Part shown: positions 7,533 to 16,441 of the stretch, in pieces | Layout: each line of letters begins with the position of its first letter | Position numbering within the stretch: position 1 is the first letter of the stretch | From: Zhouia amylolytica | GTDB lineage: Bacteria; Bacteroidota; Bacteroidia; Flavobacteriales; Flavobacteriaceae | Length of the DNA stretch: 64,000 bases | NCBI RefSeq assembly: GCF_900116365.1 | Contig: NZ_FPAG01000009.1 | Location: 1-64,000 of the forward strand | Direction: 5' to 3' | The notes under the pieces: generated by a model | What the model was told of the DNA's origin: nothing | Databases searched by the model: none | The model's input: the letters and a program-made list of their open reading frames with translations, nothing else | Translations under genes and position numbers: made by a program

Positions 7533-8660
7533 TTATTCTTTGCTCCTTAATAACTGTAGGAGTTGCTCTTTAGAAATATTTCTAGGGTTATTCCCTAACC
7601 TTTCAGTATTGACATTATCGGCAATTACATTTTCGCAATCTTTAATATTTAGCTTTTCTAAAGATAATTCTATTCCCATTTCTCTTGCCAGCTGTTTTAA
7701 ATAGTTTTTCCCTTCTGTAACTGAATGTACCCCTAAAAATTGGCAAAGGTCTTCTAAACTGTTTTTTATATATTCAATCCCTTTGGGGTTATTTGCATCA
7801 ATTTCTGACACATTATAATTGTACTCAAAGAACTCAGGTAATGTTAGAAATACTGCATGCCCGTGAGGAATGGAATAGTACGTTGTAAAAGCATAGGATA
7901 CAGCATGAGAAGCTGTAGTTTTTGATATATTAATTGCCTTACCTGCATAATAGGCACCTAATGAAACTTTATGACGAGTATCTTTTGTTGGACTATTCAC
8001 ATTCTTCTTAATATTTGGCAACAAATATGACAAAGCCTTTCTCGCATATTCTTTAGACGCTTCGGTAGCGCCAACACTCCAATACGATTCAATGGCCTGA
8101 GACAGCGCGTCTAATGATGTACATGCCGTTAAGTACTTCGGCTGGGTTGATGTAAGCCTGTAATTTAAGCCTACTATATCGGGCAAAATATACTCATGGG
8201 CCAAAGAATATTTAACCTCATCGATATATACTACCGCAAAATGAGTGGCTTCACTCCCTGAACCTGATGTAGTTGGAATGGCTAATAGAGGAACTCCTTT
8301 TTCCTTGATTTTATTTTGACTAACGAAATCAAGAAGATCTTCAGGGTTGTTTGCCTGAAAAGCATTAATACATTTCCCCATATCTATAACACTTCCTCCT
8401 CCAATCGCAATTATTAAATCATAATTGCCTTCTTTAAAAATAGCAACCCCCTTTTTTACATCTTCTATTTTTGGGTTTACTTCAAAATCTGAAAAAATAG
8501 TAACCTCAACATCTTCTAATACTGGTTGAAAGAAATCTTCAGCCCCACTCAATGTATATGCGACCGGATCTGTTACCAAAAACACTTTCTTAGCTCCTAA
8601 CTCATTGGTTATACGCTTAATGTCTTTTACTGATATTTCTTCAATTAATCTTTGATTCAT
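7533..8660 (-). CDS. iron-containing alcohol dehydrogenase, phosphonoacetaldehyde-reductase-like
   Basis: Cytosolic NAD(P)-dependent alcohol dehydrogenase of 375 residues (Fe-ADH family). The nucleotide loop IGGGSVIDMGK is at 86-96 and TTSGSGSEATHFA follows at 130-142. The metal ligands line up as Asp184, Gln188 (in DALSQAIES, where FucO-type enzymes have His), His252 and His266 (PHGHAV). The combination GSEATHFAVVY, YSLAHE and SQAIESYWSV is what I remember for phosphonoacetaldehyde reductases, which interconvert phosphonoacetaldehyde and 2-hydroxyethylphosphonate. Sulfoacetaldehyde reduction is a possible alternative. The gene upstream on the same strand is an organophosphate-type transporter, which supports a C2 phosphonate or similar substrate. 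No phnW, phnX or phosphonate biosynthesis gene is in the window, so direction and pathway are open. Confidence 0.75.
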   Translation of the reverse strand: MNQRLIEEISVKDIKRITNELGAKKVFLVTDPVAYTLSGAEDFFQPVLEDVEVTIFSDFEVNPKIEDVKKGVAIFKEGNYDLIIAIGGGSVIDMGKCINAFQANNPEDLLDFVSQNKIKEKGVPLLAIPTTSGSGSEATHFAVVYIDEVKYSLAHEYILPDIVGLNYRLTSTQPKYLTACTSLDALSQAIESYWSVGATEASKEYARKALSYLLPNIKKNVNSPTKDTRHKVSLGAYYAGKAINISKTTASHAVSYAFTTYYSIPHGHAVFLTLPEFFEYNYNVSEIDANNPKGIEYIKNSLEDLCQFLGVHSVTEGKNYLKQLAREMGIELSLEKLNIKDCENVIADNVNTERLGNNPRNISKEQLLQLLRSKE

Positions 8661-8794
8661 CTTTTAAAACTATTAATTCTTTATACTAACATTCAGGCCT
8701 TTTGTCGGTCTTCTAAATTTTCTATCCTGGAACCTTAATAAAACACTCCGGTTATTTATGGCAAACGAGGATTCAGCTTATCTAAAACTCATAT

Positions 8795-10045
8795 CTATCT
8801 CCTTACAAACAAAATAATAAATGCCCCCATAAAGCACATTGTAGAAGTTACTGCAAACACAATATTTTCCTGGCCTGTAATATCTGCCATAAATCCTATA
8901 AATGGTTCACCCGCACCCGCAAAAGCATAGGCAAATGTATTCATGACCCCAACACCTGTACCAGATCTGTTTACTCCTAATAAATCCGGGCTAAGCGGCC
9001 AATAACACGATTGCGGACCATACACCAAAAAACCGGCTAAAAACATTAACAGCAGGCCACCTAACAGGTGATCTCTTGGCACAAAATAGATCATGAGAAT
9101 TACCAATCCGGCTAATCCTAACGATAAAGCTATAGGCTTGGATCGGTTAGACTTAAAAACCCTATCTGATAACTGTCCGAAAAAGATAGTACCTAAAGCC
9201 ATCCCTATGGGAAGCGCTAAGGCAATCCAAAGATTAGAGGATTCTTCAATTTCTGTTCCCAGGTAGTAAAGAGGTACCCATACCAAAAGACCATATCTGG
9301 CTGTATTTTGAAAACCAATAGAAATACAGGCCAACATGAATTTTTTATTTTTTAATACTTTACCATAACGTTGCAAAGAAGTTTCATCTTTTCTCTTATC
9401 CTTAACAGTAACTTGTGTTTCATCTTCCAGTGGCTCAAACCCTAAATCTTCCGGCTTATTACGGACTACATAATAAAAAACTGCGCAACCCAAAAGGAGT
9501 AGTAATACTGGTAAACGAAATAACCACCTCCAATTGAAATCATATATATCCAACATAATTATGGACAATAAATAGATCAGTATTGAAGAACTTCCAGCTG
9601 CAAATAAATAAAACCCAAAAGCCTTACCTCTTTCTCTACCTCCCCACCAATTGGATACCAGCCTGCTACCCGGAGCCCACCCCAGGGATTGACTGAATCC
9701 GTTTAAGGCCCAAAAAAGAACAATCATCCAATAAGCAGTGGCAAAACTCGTCGCCCAATTCATTATCACAGACAATACACCTCCGATAACCATCATACGG
9801 CGAGCACCATATTTATCTGCCAGGTTACCATTAATAAACTGGCCAATACCATAAGCCCATAACATCGCTGCTCCAGCCCAACCTATATACTGCTTGGTAA
9901 CACCAAACTCCCCTTCTATTCCCTGGATGGCCCACCCAAAATTTTGTCGACCTGTATAAAAAAACAGGTAGCAAAACATAACAGCAAAGAGCATTTTCCA
10001 TTGTGTTCTCCTAAAATCAGAAGCCTGAATATTCAAATCATTCAT
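8795..10045 (-). CDS. MFS transporter, organophosphate/phosphonate (GlpT-like) type
   Basis: Inner-membrane permease of 416 residues with about 12 hydrophobic helices. The first helix motif FFYTGRQNFGWA matches the organophosphate:phosphate antiporter branch (GlpT/UhpT type), in which this arginine belongs to the substrate pocket. The MFS loop 2-3 motif is GNLADKYGARRMM, and GQLSDRVFKSNRSKP repeats it in the second half. The transporter probably imports a phosphorylated or phosphonate C2-C3 compound in exchange for phosphate, or by symport. It is the first gene of a pair with the iron alcohol dehydrogenase (gap 134 bases, same strand), so the substrate is likely processed by that enzyme. The substrate is inferred from context only. 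Confidence 0.75.
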   Translation of the reverse strand: MNDLNIQASDFRRTQWKMLFAVMFCYLFFYTGRQNFGWAIQGIEGEFGVTKQYIGWAGAAMLWAYGIGQFINGNLADKYGARRMMVIGGVLSVIMNWATSFATAYWMIVLFWALNGFSQSLGWAPGSRLVSNWWGGRERGKAFGFYLFAAGSSSILIYLLSIIMLDIYDFNWRWLFRLPVLLLLLGCAVFYYVVRNKPEDLGFEPLEDETQVTVKDKRKDETSLQRYGKVLKNKKFMLACISIGFQNTARYGLLVWVPLYYLGTEIEESSNLWIALALPIGMALGTIFFGQLSDRVFKSNRSKPIALSLGLAGLVILMIYFVPRDHLLGGLLLMFLAGFLVYGPQSCYWPLSPDLLGVNRSGTGVGVMNTFAYAFAGAGEPFIGFMADITGQENIVFAVTSTMCFMGAFIILFVRR

Positions 10046-10111
10046 TTGTTTATCTTTTTACTGAAACTCACATTCACTTCTGTATTGAGCTTCATTTAAA
10101 TGTCAAGACGT

Positions 10112-10286
10112 TTAATTATAAACCCCATTGTTTGAAGACATTTCAATTTCAACTAAAGCTTCTTCCGGATTTAATCTTGTGTATAATTCTTTATTTATAA
10201 GCAACATAGCCCTCTTACGCTTCCTTAAAGTCTGGAATTATTTTCTGTGCAATCACACAGTTTCTAGTCGTCTTTAAAATTTTCAT
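10112..10286 (-). pseudogene. frameshifted small gene upstream of the transporter
   Basis: Two short open frames abut on the minus strand. ATG at 10286 reads MKILKTTRNCVIAQKIIPDF then KEA and a stop at 10215. Shifting frame by one base near 10219 continues as RKRAMLLINKELYTRLNPEE then ALVEIEMSSNNGVYN to a stop at 10112. Joined, they give a protein-like sequence of about 59 residues, which suggests a small gene broken by one indel, or else a read or assembly error. No family was recognised. A perfect palindrome sits 4 bases upstream of the ATG (10290-10306). Confidence 0.4.
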
Positions 10287-10289
10287 AAA

Positions 10290-10306
10290 AGTAAAATAAT
10301 TTTACT
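10290..10306. promoter_or_regulatory. perfect 17-bp palindrome, candidate operator
   Basis: AGTAAAATAATTTTACT is an 8-1-8 perfect palindrome, followed by a further half-site GTAAAAT at 10311-10317. It lies 245 bases upstream of the transporter start and directly before the broken small gene, where a repressor or activator of the transporter/dehydrogenase pair could bind. There is no T-run, so it is not a terminator. No regulator gene is visible nearby. Confidence 0.5.
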
Positions 10307-10570
10307 ATATGTAAAATTGAAAATGTTATAATAATGTTAATGTCAATCATTAATAATTGCCTTATTGCACGCAAAAATCCAAAATCCTAAAAAAATATCC
10401 CTCTAAAATAACCCATTCTTTCACCCCCCTGAACTAACCGTGTTAAATCATCTGAAATTACCGTTTTTTGCATGTTTTAGCCGTCATGTTTAAATTGATT
10501 TAAAATGATCTAAATGTTTTACTATGCCTGTTATTTGGTCAAGAAAAGTGCTTAGATAAGGCCCATTTCA

Positions 10571-10625
10571 GGCATAGCAAAGGTATGGTTGAGGCATAGT
10601 TAAAGTATGGATAAAGTATGAACAC
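10571..10625 (+). repeat. 11-bp tandem repeat, five degenerate units
   Basis: The units are GGCATAGCAAA, GGTATGGTTGA, GGCATAGTTAA, AGTATGGATAA and AGTATGAACAC, exactly 11 bases each, with consensus RGYATRGWWRA. The period is close to one helical turn, so equivalent bases face the same side of the DNA. A second 11-bp tandem array occurs at 62966-62998. Confidence 0.8.
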
Positions 10626-10945
10626 ATCTACTTAGGTTCATTCTTGTATAAAATGTTTCCAGGCCTTTTGATTGCCAAAAGAAATTGCTCATTTAAGCCG
10701 AACAACTTCTGCCTTTTATCCCAATCCTGATTAATCCAGTAAAAGAACCGTGAATACCTTCAACAAATAAAAAAGGGCCCCTTCGCAGATACTCCATTCA
10801 ATTGAGTGGCACCTCTTTTAACAGGACATCGGCTAACCTTTATACCTGCCCTAAATTCCAGAAAAAAAGTTCTTCCTACTCACTCATCCCGAAGCAGATA
10901 GGTTCCAAATCAGAAAAACAAATTCAAATTCTATAAATTTTATCA

Positions 10946-10953
10946 TAGATTTG
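10946..10953 (+). promoter_or_regulatory. -7 promoter box (TAGATTTG)
   Basis: Matches the Bacteroidota -7 consensus TAnnTTTG and lies 52 bases upstream of the DUF1508 gene. No clear TTG -33 element was found at the right spacing. Confidence 0.4.
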
Positions 10954-11005
10954 GACTTTTCCATACCGAAAACTATTTAGCTAACATTTTAATAATTTAA
11001 ATTAT

Positions 11006-11353
11006 ATGGGAGTGTTTGTCATTCGCAAACAACCAAACGGGAATTACAATTTCATTTTCACCTCCAGGAAAGGAGATGCTATATTTACAAGCATCAATTG
11101 TAAGCAAAAAGATGACTGTAAAGTGATCTTGCAAGCAATTAGAAACAACCTGGAGATATTTACGTTCACCAAAAAAAATCCTGGTAAGCGAAAATTTCTA
11201 TTCAGAGTTTCCAAAGGTGGTTTCGTACTGGCATCCAGTCGTGTGTACACTACCGAACTCAAACTTGAAAAGGAGGTAAACTATATCCTGACAAAAGCTC
11301 CGAAAGCCGAGGTTCTTGATTTCTCAGAAGACGAACAACTTTTCGCAGATTAG
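11006..11353 (+). CDS. YegP-family DUF1508 protein
   Basis: Small cytosolic protein of 115 residues made of two tandem DUF1508 units. The first runs roughly 3-45 (FVIRKQPNGNYNFIFTSRKG..IFTS) and the second 60-100 (KFLFRVSKGGFVLASSRVYT). The repeat is the YegP/UPF0339 fold, a pair of beta-beta-beta-alpha modules whose biochemical role is unknown. It differs from the E. coli form by a longer linker and an acidic tail (DFSEDEQLFAD). It stands alone, with a -7 promoter box 52 bases upstream. Confidence 0.75.
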   Translation: MGVFVIRKQPNGNYNFIFTSRKGDAIFTSINCKQKDDCKVILQAIRNNLEIFTFTKKNPGKRKFLFRVSKGGFVLASSRVYTTELKLEKEVNYILTKAPKAEVLDFSEDEQLFAD

Positions 11354-11522
11354 GCAACCTCCATATCAACCACCAATAAAACTTCATTTCCGCTATCGGA
11401 CCATAAATCTCAAGACAATTTCCCTATGTTATTGTTATATAACATACTGTCTTAATTTTAATTTATTTTTAAAACATTATTCCTTGATATACTGCGATGT
11501 ATAATGTAGTTTTACCGCCCGA

Positions 11523-11936
11523 ATGACGAAAGTGCTGATTAAATATTGTCTGGCTCTCTTTGTGTTGCTTTTGAGTGGGTTTAATCAAACCCATGCAATA
11601 CAGCAATACCCGGATATTTCACACAGCTCATTGAATGATCATGTGCAGCTCATTTCTTATGGTTTCGATTTTGATGATTCCGCCTTTCTTGTACCGGGAA
11701 CACCTCATCAACATACCAGTAACCACTTCTTTGAAGAAACCTTTAACGAGGAAGAAACCCACGAGTCAGTTTCTCTTAAAAAGAAAAAGCATACCAGTTT
11801 AGCCATCCTGAATAACCACTCCGCTAAACTAACATACTTTCAATTATTTAAAAACAGACTATCATCTAATAAGTCTTTCTTAACTTATTTAACTACCCCA
11901 AACCTATATATCAGGTTTCAAGTTTTTAGACTATGA
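11523..11936 (+). CDS. exported protein upstream of RND operon, unknown function
   Basis: A 137-residue protein with an N-terminal signal sequence (residues 1-25, ending near THA). The mature region is acidic with a histidine cluster (PGTPHQHTSNHF, about residues 58-69), then a Lys-rich segment and a C-terminal part rich in aromatic and hydrophobic residues. No family was recognised. It precedes the RND efflux operon by 150 bases on the same strand, a position where flavobacteria often carry small unknown exported proteins. The histidines could bind metal, but that is only a guess. Confidence 0.55.
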   Translation: MTKVLIKYCLALFVLLLSGFNQTHAIQQYPDISHSSLNDHVQLISYGFDFDDSAFLVPGTPHQHTSNHFFEETFNEEETHESVSLKKKKHTSLAILNNHSAKLTYFQLFKNRLSSNKSFLTYLTTPNLYIRFQVFRL

Positions 11937-12086
11937 TTTTATTTCAGGCATCGGACTTAACCGCTCATGCCTGTTGCTACATTTATATCTCTAAAATCCA
12001 GTATTAAACATATTGGGTTAAGGATTCTTTGTGCATTGCACTTCAATTACAATTAAATCAAATAACATTTTAAAACTAAGACTAAG

Positions 12087-13172
12087 ATGAGGAAATCACT
12101 CATGTTATTAGCTATTGGTGCAGTTTTGTACCAAACCAGCTGTACATCAAAAAAAGAAGAAACCAAATCAGAAGAAGTCAAATTCGTGGTTTCAAACCCG
12201 GTGGTAAAGGATACTATAATTACAGAAAATTATGTAAGTCAGATTCAATCCATTCAACATATCGAACTAAGGGCTCAGGAACGGGGATATGTACAGAAAA
12301 TTTATATTGACGAAGGACAACATGTGAAAAAAGGTCAACTTTTGTTTCAAATTATGCCTAACCTCTACAAGGCAGAAAAACAAAAGGCACAGGCGGAGGC
12401 TAACTTTGCTGAAATAGAATACAAAAACACCCAGATCCTTGCTGACAGTAATGTGGTAGCTGCAAACGAACTGGCCATGGCGAAAGCTGAATACCAAAAG
12501 GCTATGGCAAACCTTGCCTTAGCAGACACCCACCTGAAGTTTACGGAAATCAGGGCTCCTTTTGATGGCTTCATCGGCCGGTTCGAAGTACGACTGGGAA
12601 GTTATGTTGAAGAAGGAGAACTTCTTACCAGCCTTTCGGACAACAGCAAAATGTGGGTTTATTACAACGTGCCGGAGGCCGAATATTTAGATTATAAAAC
12701 CAAAAGTACCGCAGACGAAAACACCAAGGTGGAACTCTTAATGGCCAACAACCAGACCTTTGACCATACGGGAGTCGTAGAAACCATTATTGCTGATTTT
12801 AATAACGAAACCGGAAACATCCCTTTCCGAGCCTCTTTCCCTAATCCGGAAGGTCTTTTAAGACATGGTGAAACCGGAAATGTGATTATGAAAATCCCTT
12901 TTAAAAATGCCCTGATCATTCCGCAAAAGGCAACTTTTGAAGTATTGGATAAAAAATATGTATTCGTAGTTAATGAGCAGGATCAAGTAATTCAAAAAGA
13001 GATTCAAATTAAAGCTGAATTACCTCATCTGTTTATCGTTGAAGACGGATTAACAGTGAATGACAAAATCTTACTGGAAGGTATCAGAATGGTAAAAAAT
13101 GAAGAAAAGATTCACTATGAGCTTGAACAGGCTGACAAGGTACTGGCAAGCCTGGAAATGTACGCAGAGTAA
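12087..13172 (+). CDS. RND efflux periplasmic adaptor (AcrA/MexA-like) lipoprotein
   Basis: Membrane-fusion protein of 361 residues linking the inner-membrane RND pump to the outer-membrane channel. The lipobox YQTSC places the acylated Cys at about residue 19. The order is a barrel-sandwich/lipoyl half (IDEGQHVKKGQLLFQI, about 72-87), an alpha-hairpin (about 90-145, KAEKQKAQAEANFAEIEYKN), the second lipoyl half (FTEIRAPFDGFIGRF), then beta-barrel and membrane-proximal domains. Its length is usual for the family. It is the first gene of a three-gene efflux operon, with 26 bases to the pump. The exported substrate (drug, dye or detergent) is not readable from sequence. Confidence 0.9.
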   Translation: MRKSLMLLAIGAVLYQTSCTSKKEETKSEEVKFVVSNPVVKDTIITENYVSQIQSIQHIELRAQERGYVQKIYIDEGQHVKKGQLLFQIMPNLYKAEKQKAQAEANFAEIEYKNTQILADSNVVAANELAMAKAEYQKAMANLALADTHLKFTEIRAPFDGFIGRFEVRLGSYVEEGELLTSLSDNSKMWVYYNVPEAEYLDYKTKSTADENTKVELLMANNQTFDHTGVVETIIADFNNETGNIPFRASFPNPEGLLRHGETGNVIMKIPFKNALIIPQKATFEVLDKKYVFVVNEQDQVIQKEIQIKAELPHLFIVEDGLTVNDKILLEGIRMVKNEEKIHYELEQADKVLASLEMYAE

Positions 13173-13198
13173 TCTAACACAACTAAAATTACATTATA

Positions 13199-16100
13199 AT
13201 GTTTAGTAAATTTATTAAAAGACCGGTATTAGCCATTGTAATATCGGTGGTAATTGTTTTTACAGGTTTATTAGCCATAAAACAATTACCCATATCGCAA
13301 TTTCCCCAAATTGCACCTACTACGGTAAACGTATTTATCGCCTACCCCGGAGCAAGTGCAGATGTATTGGTGAAATCTACTTTAATCCCTATTGAAACTT
13401 CAATTAACGGGGTGCAAGACATGAGGTATATCGCATCCGACGCCACCAGTGCGGGTGAAGGAACGCTCCGTATCATATTTGATCCGGGTACTGACCCTAA
13501 TGACGCGGTTGTAAGGGTAAAAACACGAATTGACCAGGTAATGCCTCTACTTCCCGAATTAGTGCAAAGGGAGGGGGTTATCATCAAACCCGTACAACCC
13601 AGTATGTTAATGTATGTAAATCTTTTCAGCGATCATAAAAACAATGACGAAAAGTTTCTGTACAATTATGCTTACACCAAAATTATTCCCGAGATACAAC
13701 GTATCAAAGGGATTGCCAGCGCTCAAATACTAGGTAGCCGTAAATACGCTATGAGGGTTTGGCTAAAGCCCGATCGAATGAGAGCCTACAATATATCTGC
13801 CGAGGAAGTATTGGAAGCTATGGATGAGCAAAGTATTATAGCCAGACCAGGACGTTTGGGAAGAAGCTCGGGTAAAAGAGCACAGTCTTTGGAATACGTT
13901 TTGGTATACCAGGGAAGATATAATGAAGCAGAAGATTATAAAAACATCATTCTTAAGGCGAATGAAGAGGGTGAAATACTAAAATTAAAAGATGTCGCTG
14001 ATGTGGAACTGGGAAGTGAGTTTTTCGACATCTATTCGAATCTCGATGGTAAACCCTCAGCCTCTATTGTCTTAAAGCAAACCTTTGGTAGTAATGGTAA
14101 TGATGTAATTGCCGCAGTTAAAGACAAATTAAAAGAAATCAAGGAAGATCTTCCTCCCGGAGTTGACTACAAAGTTGGATACGACGTATCAAACTTCTTA
14201 GACGCTTCCATCGACCAGGTATTGCACACCCTTAGGGATGCATTTATCCTGGTTGCCATTGTAGTATTTTTATTTTTAGGTGATTGGCGATCTACCATTA
14301 TTCCAATCATTGCCGTTCCGGTATCATTGATCGGAACCTTCTTTGTAATGCAATTGTTCGGTCTTTCGATTAACCTGATTACTTTATTCGCCCTGGTATT
14401 AGCCATAGGTATTGTAGTTGATAACGCCATCGTAGTGGTGGAAGGTGTCCATGTAAAAATGGAAGAAGAGCACCTGTCTCCCTATAAAGCTTCGTATGCC
14501 GTTTTAGGTGAAATTGGAGGTGCTGTAGTAGCTATAACTCTGGTTATGGTATCTGTTTTTATCCCTATTTCATTTATGTCCGGACCCGTTGGAGTCTTTT
14601 ATCGTCAGTTCTCCATTACCATGGCGGGAGCCATTATTATTTCAGCGATCGTAGCCCTCACGCTTACGCCGGTACTATGTGCCATGTTACTAAAAAACAC
14701 GCATGGCAAGCCTAGAAAAAAATCGCCGGTTAACAGGTTTATCGATTGGTTCAATAATAAATTCGACAAATTAACCGGCCGCTATATTGGCGTATTAAAA
14801 ATGATTGTAAACCGACGTGTAATTACGTTTGGTATGCTGATCGCCTTTTGTGTGGGTATCTTTTTAACCAACCAGGTATTGCCTGCAGGGTTTATTCCTA
14901 ATGAAGATCAGGGAATGATCTATGCTATTATTCAAACACCTCCGGGCGCTACCCTGGAACGTACAAACGAAGTCGCAAAGAAACTACAAGCTATTTGCGA
15001 AGAAACAGAAGGCGTTGCTTCGGTTTCATCCCTTGCTGGATATGAAATCATGACCGAAGGTAGGGGGTCCAATGCAGGTACCTGTCTGATCAACCTTAAA
15101 CCCTGGTCTGAACGAAAACATGGCGTTCATGAAATAATGGAAGAACTGGAAGAAGAGACCAAAGACCTAGGGGCTATTATAGAGTATTTCGAGCCGCCTG
15201 CCGTTCCGGGATTTGGTTCTTCCGGGGGATTTGCATTGCGCCTGTTAGACAAAACCAACGGCACTGATTTCCATGAGTTTGAAAAAATCAATAATAATTT
15301 CATGGATGCCCTCAGAGAACGAGAGGAACTTCGTGGATTATTTACCTTTTTTGCTGCTAATTATCCCCAATATGAATTAAAAATAGACAATAAAGCAGCT
15401 ATGCAAAAAGGGGTTTCCATAGGGAAAGCCATGGAGAACTTAAATATCTTAATCGGTAGTACCTACGAGCAAGGCTTTATTAAATACGGAAGGTTTTTTA
15501 AAGTATATACCCAGGCTGCTCCCGAATATAGAGCGATGCCAAGCGATCTTGAAAAGCTTTACGTAAAAAATGATAAAGATGAAATGGTGCCTTATTCCTC
15601 ATTCATGAAAATGGAAAAAAAGTTAGGTCCTAATGAGATTACCCGCTACAACCTCTACAACTCGGCAGCAATCCGAGGACTTCCGGCAGCAGGTTTTACC
15701 AGTGGTGATGCCATCAAAGCCATTCAGGAAGTTGCAGAAAAAAACCTTCCGAGAGGTTACGATATTGCATGGGAAGGTCTTTCCTATGATGAAGCCTCGA
15801 GAGGTAACGAGTCCATTTACATATTTGCCGTAGTATTGATCTTTGTATACCTGGTATTAGCTGCTCAATACGAAAGCTTCCTATTACCAATGGCCGTAAT
15901 TCTATCTTTACCGGTGGGTGTATTTGGATCCTTTTTATTACTAAAACTTATGGGACTTGCCAATGATGTTTATGCGCAAATTGGGGTTATTATGCTGGTT
16001 GGTCTGCTCGGAAAAAATGCCGTGTTAATTGTTGAATTCGCAGTACAAAAACGAAGACAAGGTGCCTCCATTCTCGATGCTGCCATTGAGGGAGCTAAAG

Positions 16101-16441
16101 TGAGATTCAGACCAATTTTAATGACCTCATTCGCTTTCATTGCAGGATTAATTCCGTTGGTATTGGCTACCGGAGCCGGAGCGATTGGTAACAGAACCAT
16201 TGGAGGCTCTGCTCTAGGAGGAATGCTTATAGGTACGGTATTAGGAGTTCTTATTATACCAGGACTGTATTTTGTGTTTGCAAAAATGGCTGATGGTAAG
16301 AGCCTTATTAAAGACGAAGTTACAGAACCAGTTTCTGAAGAATTTATGAGACTGAGCGAGCGAGAAAGCAAATTAGAAGCAAGGCTTCGTCGTATGAATA
16401 AGGTCTTGAAAAAATTAATGAAAAAATCTGATGACAAATAA
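13199..16441 (+). CDS. RND efflux pump (HAE1 family, AcrB-like)
   Basis: Inner-membrane proton-driven multidrug exporter of 1080 residues, the normal size for HAE1 pumps. It has helix 1 (residues 10-28), two large periplasmic loops, and a second-half repeat starting near Ile544. Helix 4 reads GIVVDNAIVVVEG: Asp408 matches the first of the two conserved aspartates of AcrB, but the next position is Asn409 where AcrB has a second Asp. The helix 10 motif GLLGKNAVLIVEFA keeps the essential lysine. The C-terminal tail is charged and helical (ESKLEARLRRMNKVLKKLMK). It is co-transcribed with the adaptor upstream and the outer-membrane factor, whose start overlaps its end. Confidence 0.95.
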   Translation: MFSKFIKRPVLAIVISVVIVFTGLLAIKQLPISQFPQIAPTTVNVFIAYPGASADVLVKSTLIPIETSINGVQDMRYIASDATSAGEGTLRIIFDPGTDPNDAVVRVKTRIDQVMPLLPELVQREGVIIKPVQPSMLMYVNLFSDHKNNDEKFLYNYAYTKIIPEIQRIKGIASAQILGSRKYAMRVWLKPDRMRAYNISAEEVLEAMDEQSIIARPGRLGRSSGKRAQSLEYVLVYQGRYNEAEDYKNIILKANEEGEILKLKDVADVELGSEFFDIYSNLDGKPSASIVLKQTFGSNGNDVIAAVKDKLKEIKEDLPPGVDYKVGYDVSNFLDASIDQVLHTLRDAFILVAIVVFLFLGDWRSTIIPIIAVPVSLIGTFFVMQLFGLSINLITLFALVLAIGIVVDNAIVVVEGVHVKMEEEHLSPYKASYAVLGEIGGAVVAITLVMVSVFIPISFMSGPVGVFYRQFSITMAGAIIISAIVALTLTPVLCAMLLKNTHGKPRKKSPVNRFIDWFNNKFDKLTGRYIGVLKMIVNRRVITFGMLIAFCVGIFLTNQVLPAGFIPNEDQGMIYAIIQTPPGATLERTNEVAKKLQAICEETEGVASVSSLAGYEIMTEGRGSNAGTCLINLKPWSERKHGVHEIMEELEEETKDLGAIIEYFEPPAVPGFGSSGGFALRLLDKTNGTDFHEFEKINNNFMDALREREELRGLFTFFAANYPQYELKIDNKAAMQKGVSIGKAMENLNILIGSTYEQGFIKYGRFFKVYTQAAPEYRAMPSDLEKLYVKNDKDEMVPYSSFMKMEKKLGPNEITRYNLYNSAAIRGLPAAGFTSGDAIKAIQEVAEKNLPRGYDIAWEGLSYDEASRGNESIYIFAVVLIFVYLVLAAQYESFLLPMAVILSLPVGVFGSFLLLKLMGLANDVYAQIGVIMLVGLLGKNAVLIVEFAVQKRRQGASILDAAIEGAKVRFRPILMTSFAFIAGLIPLVLATGAGAIGNRTIGGSALGGMLIGTVLGVLIIPGLYFVFAKMADGKSLIKDEVTEPVSEEFMRLSERESKLEARLRRMNKVLKKLMKKSDDK

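Larger units (their letters stand above)
10046..11005. other. 960-bp region without intact gene
   Basis: From left to right it holds the broken small gene (10112-10286), the palindrome (10290-10306), an inverted repeat CTATGCCTG (10522-10530) with CAGGCATAG (10569-10577), five 11-bp tandem units (10571-10625), and a likely promoter for the DUF1508 gene (10946-10953). In the remainder (10630-10940) nothing was recognised. Confidence 0.6.

Noticed and set aside
11316-11504. 62-codon open frame after the DUF1508 gene
   Set aside because: It overlaps the DUF1508 gene end out of frame, is rich in Tyr/Leu/Ile from AT-rich sequence, and has no family likeness.
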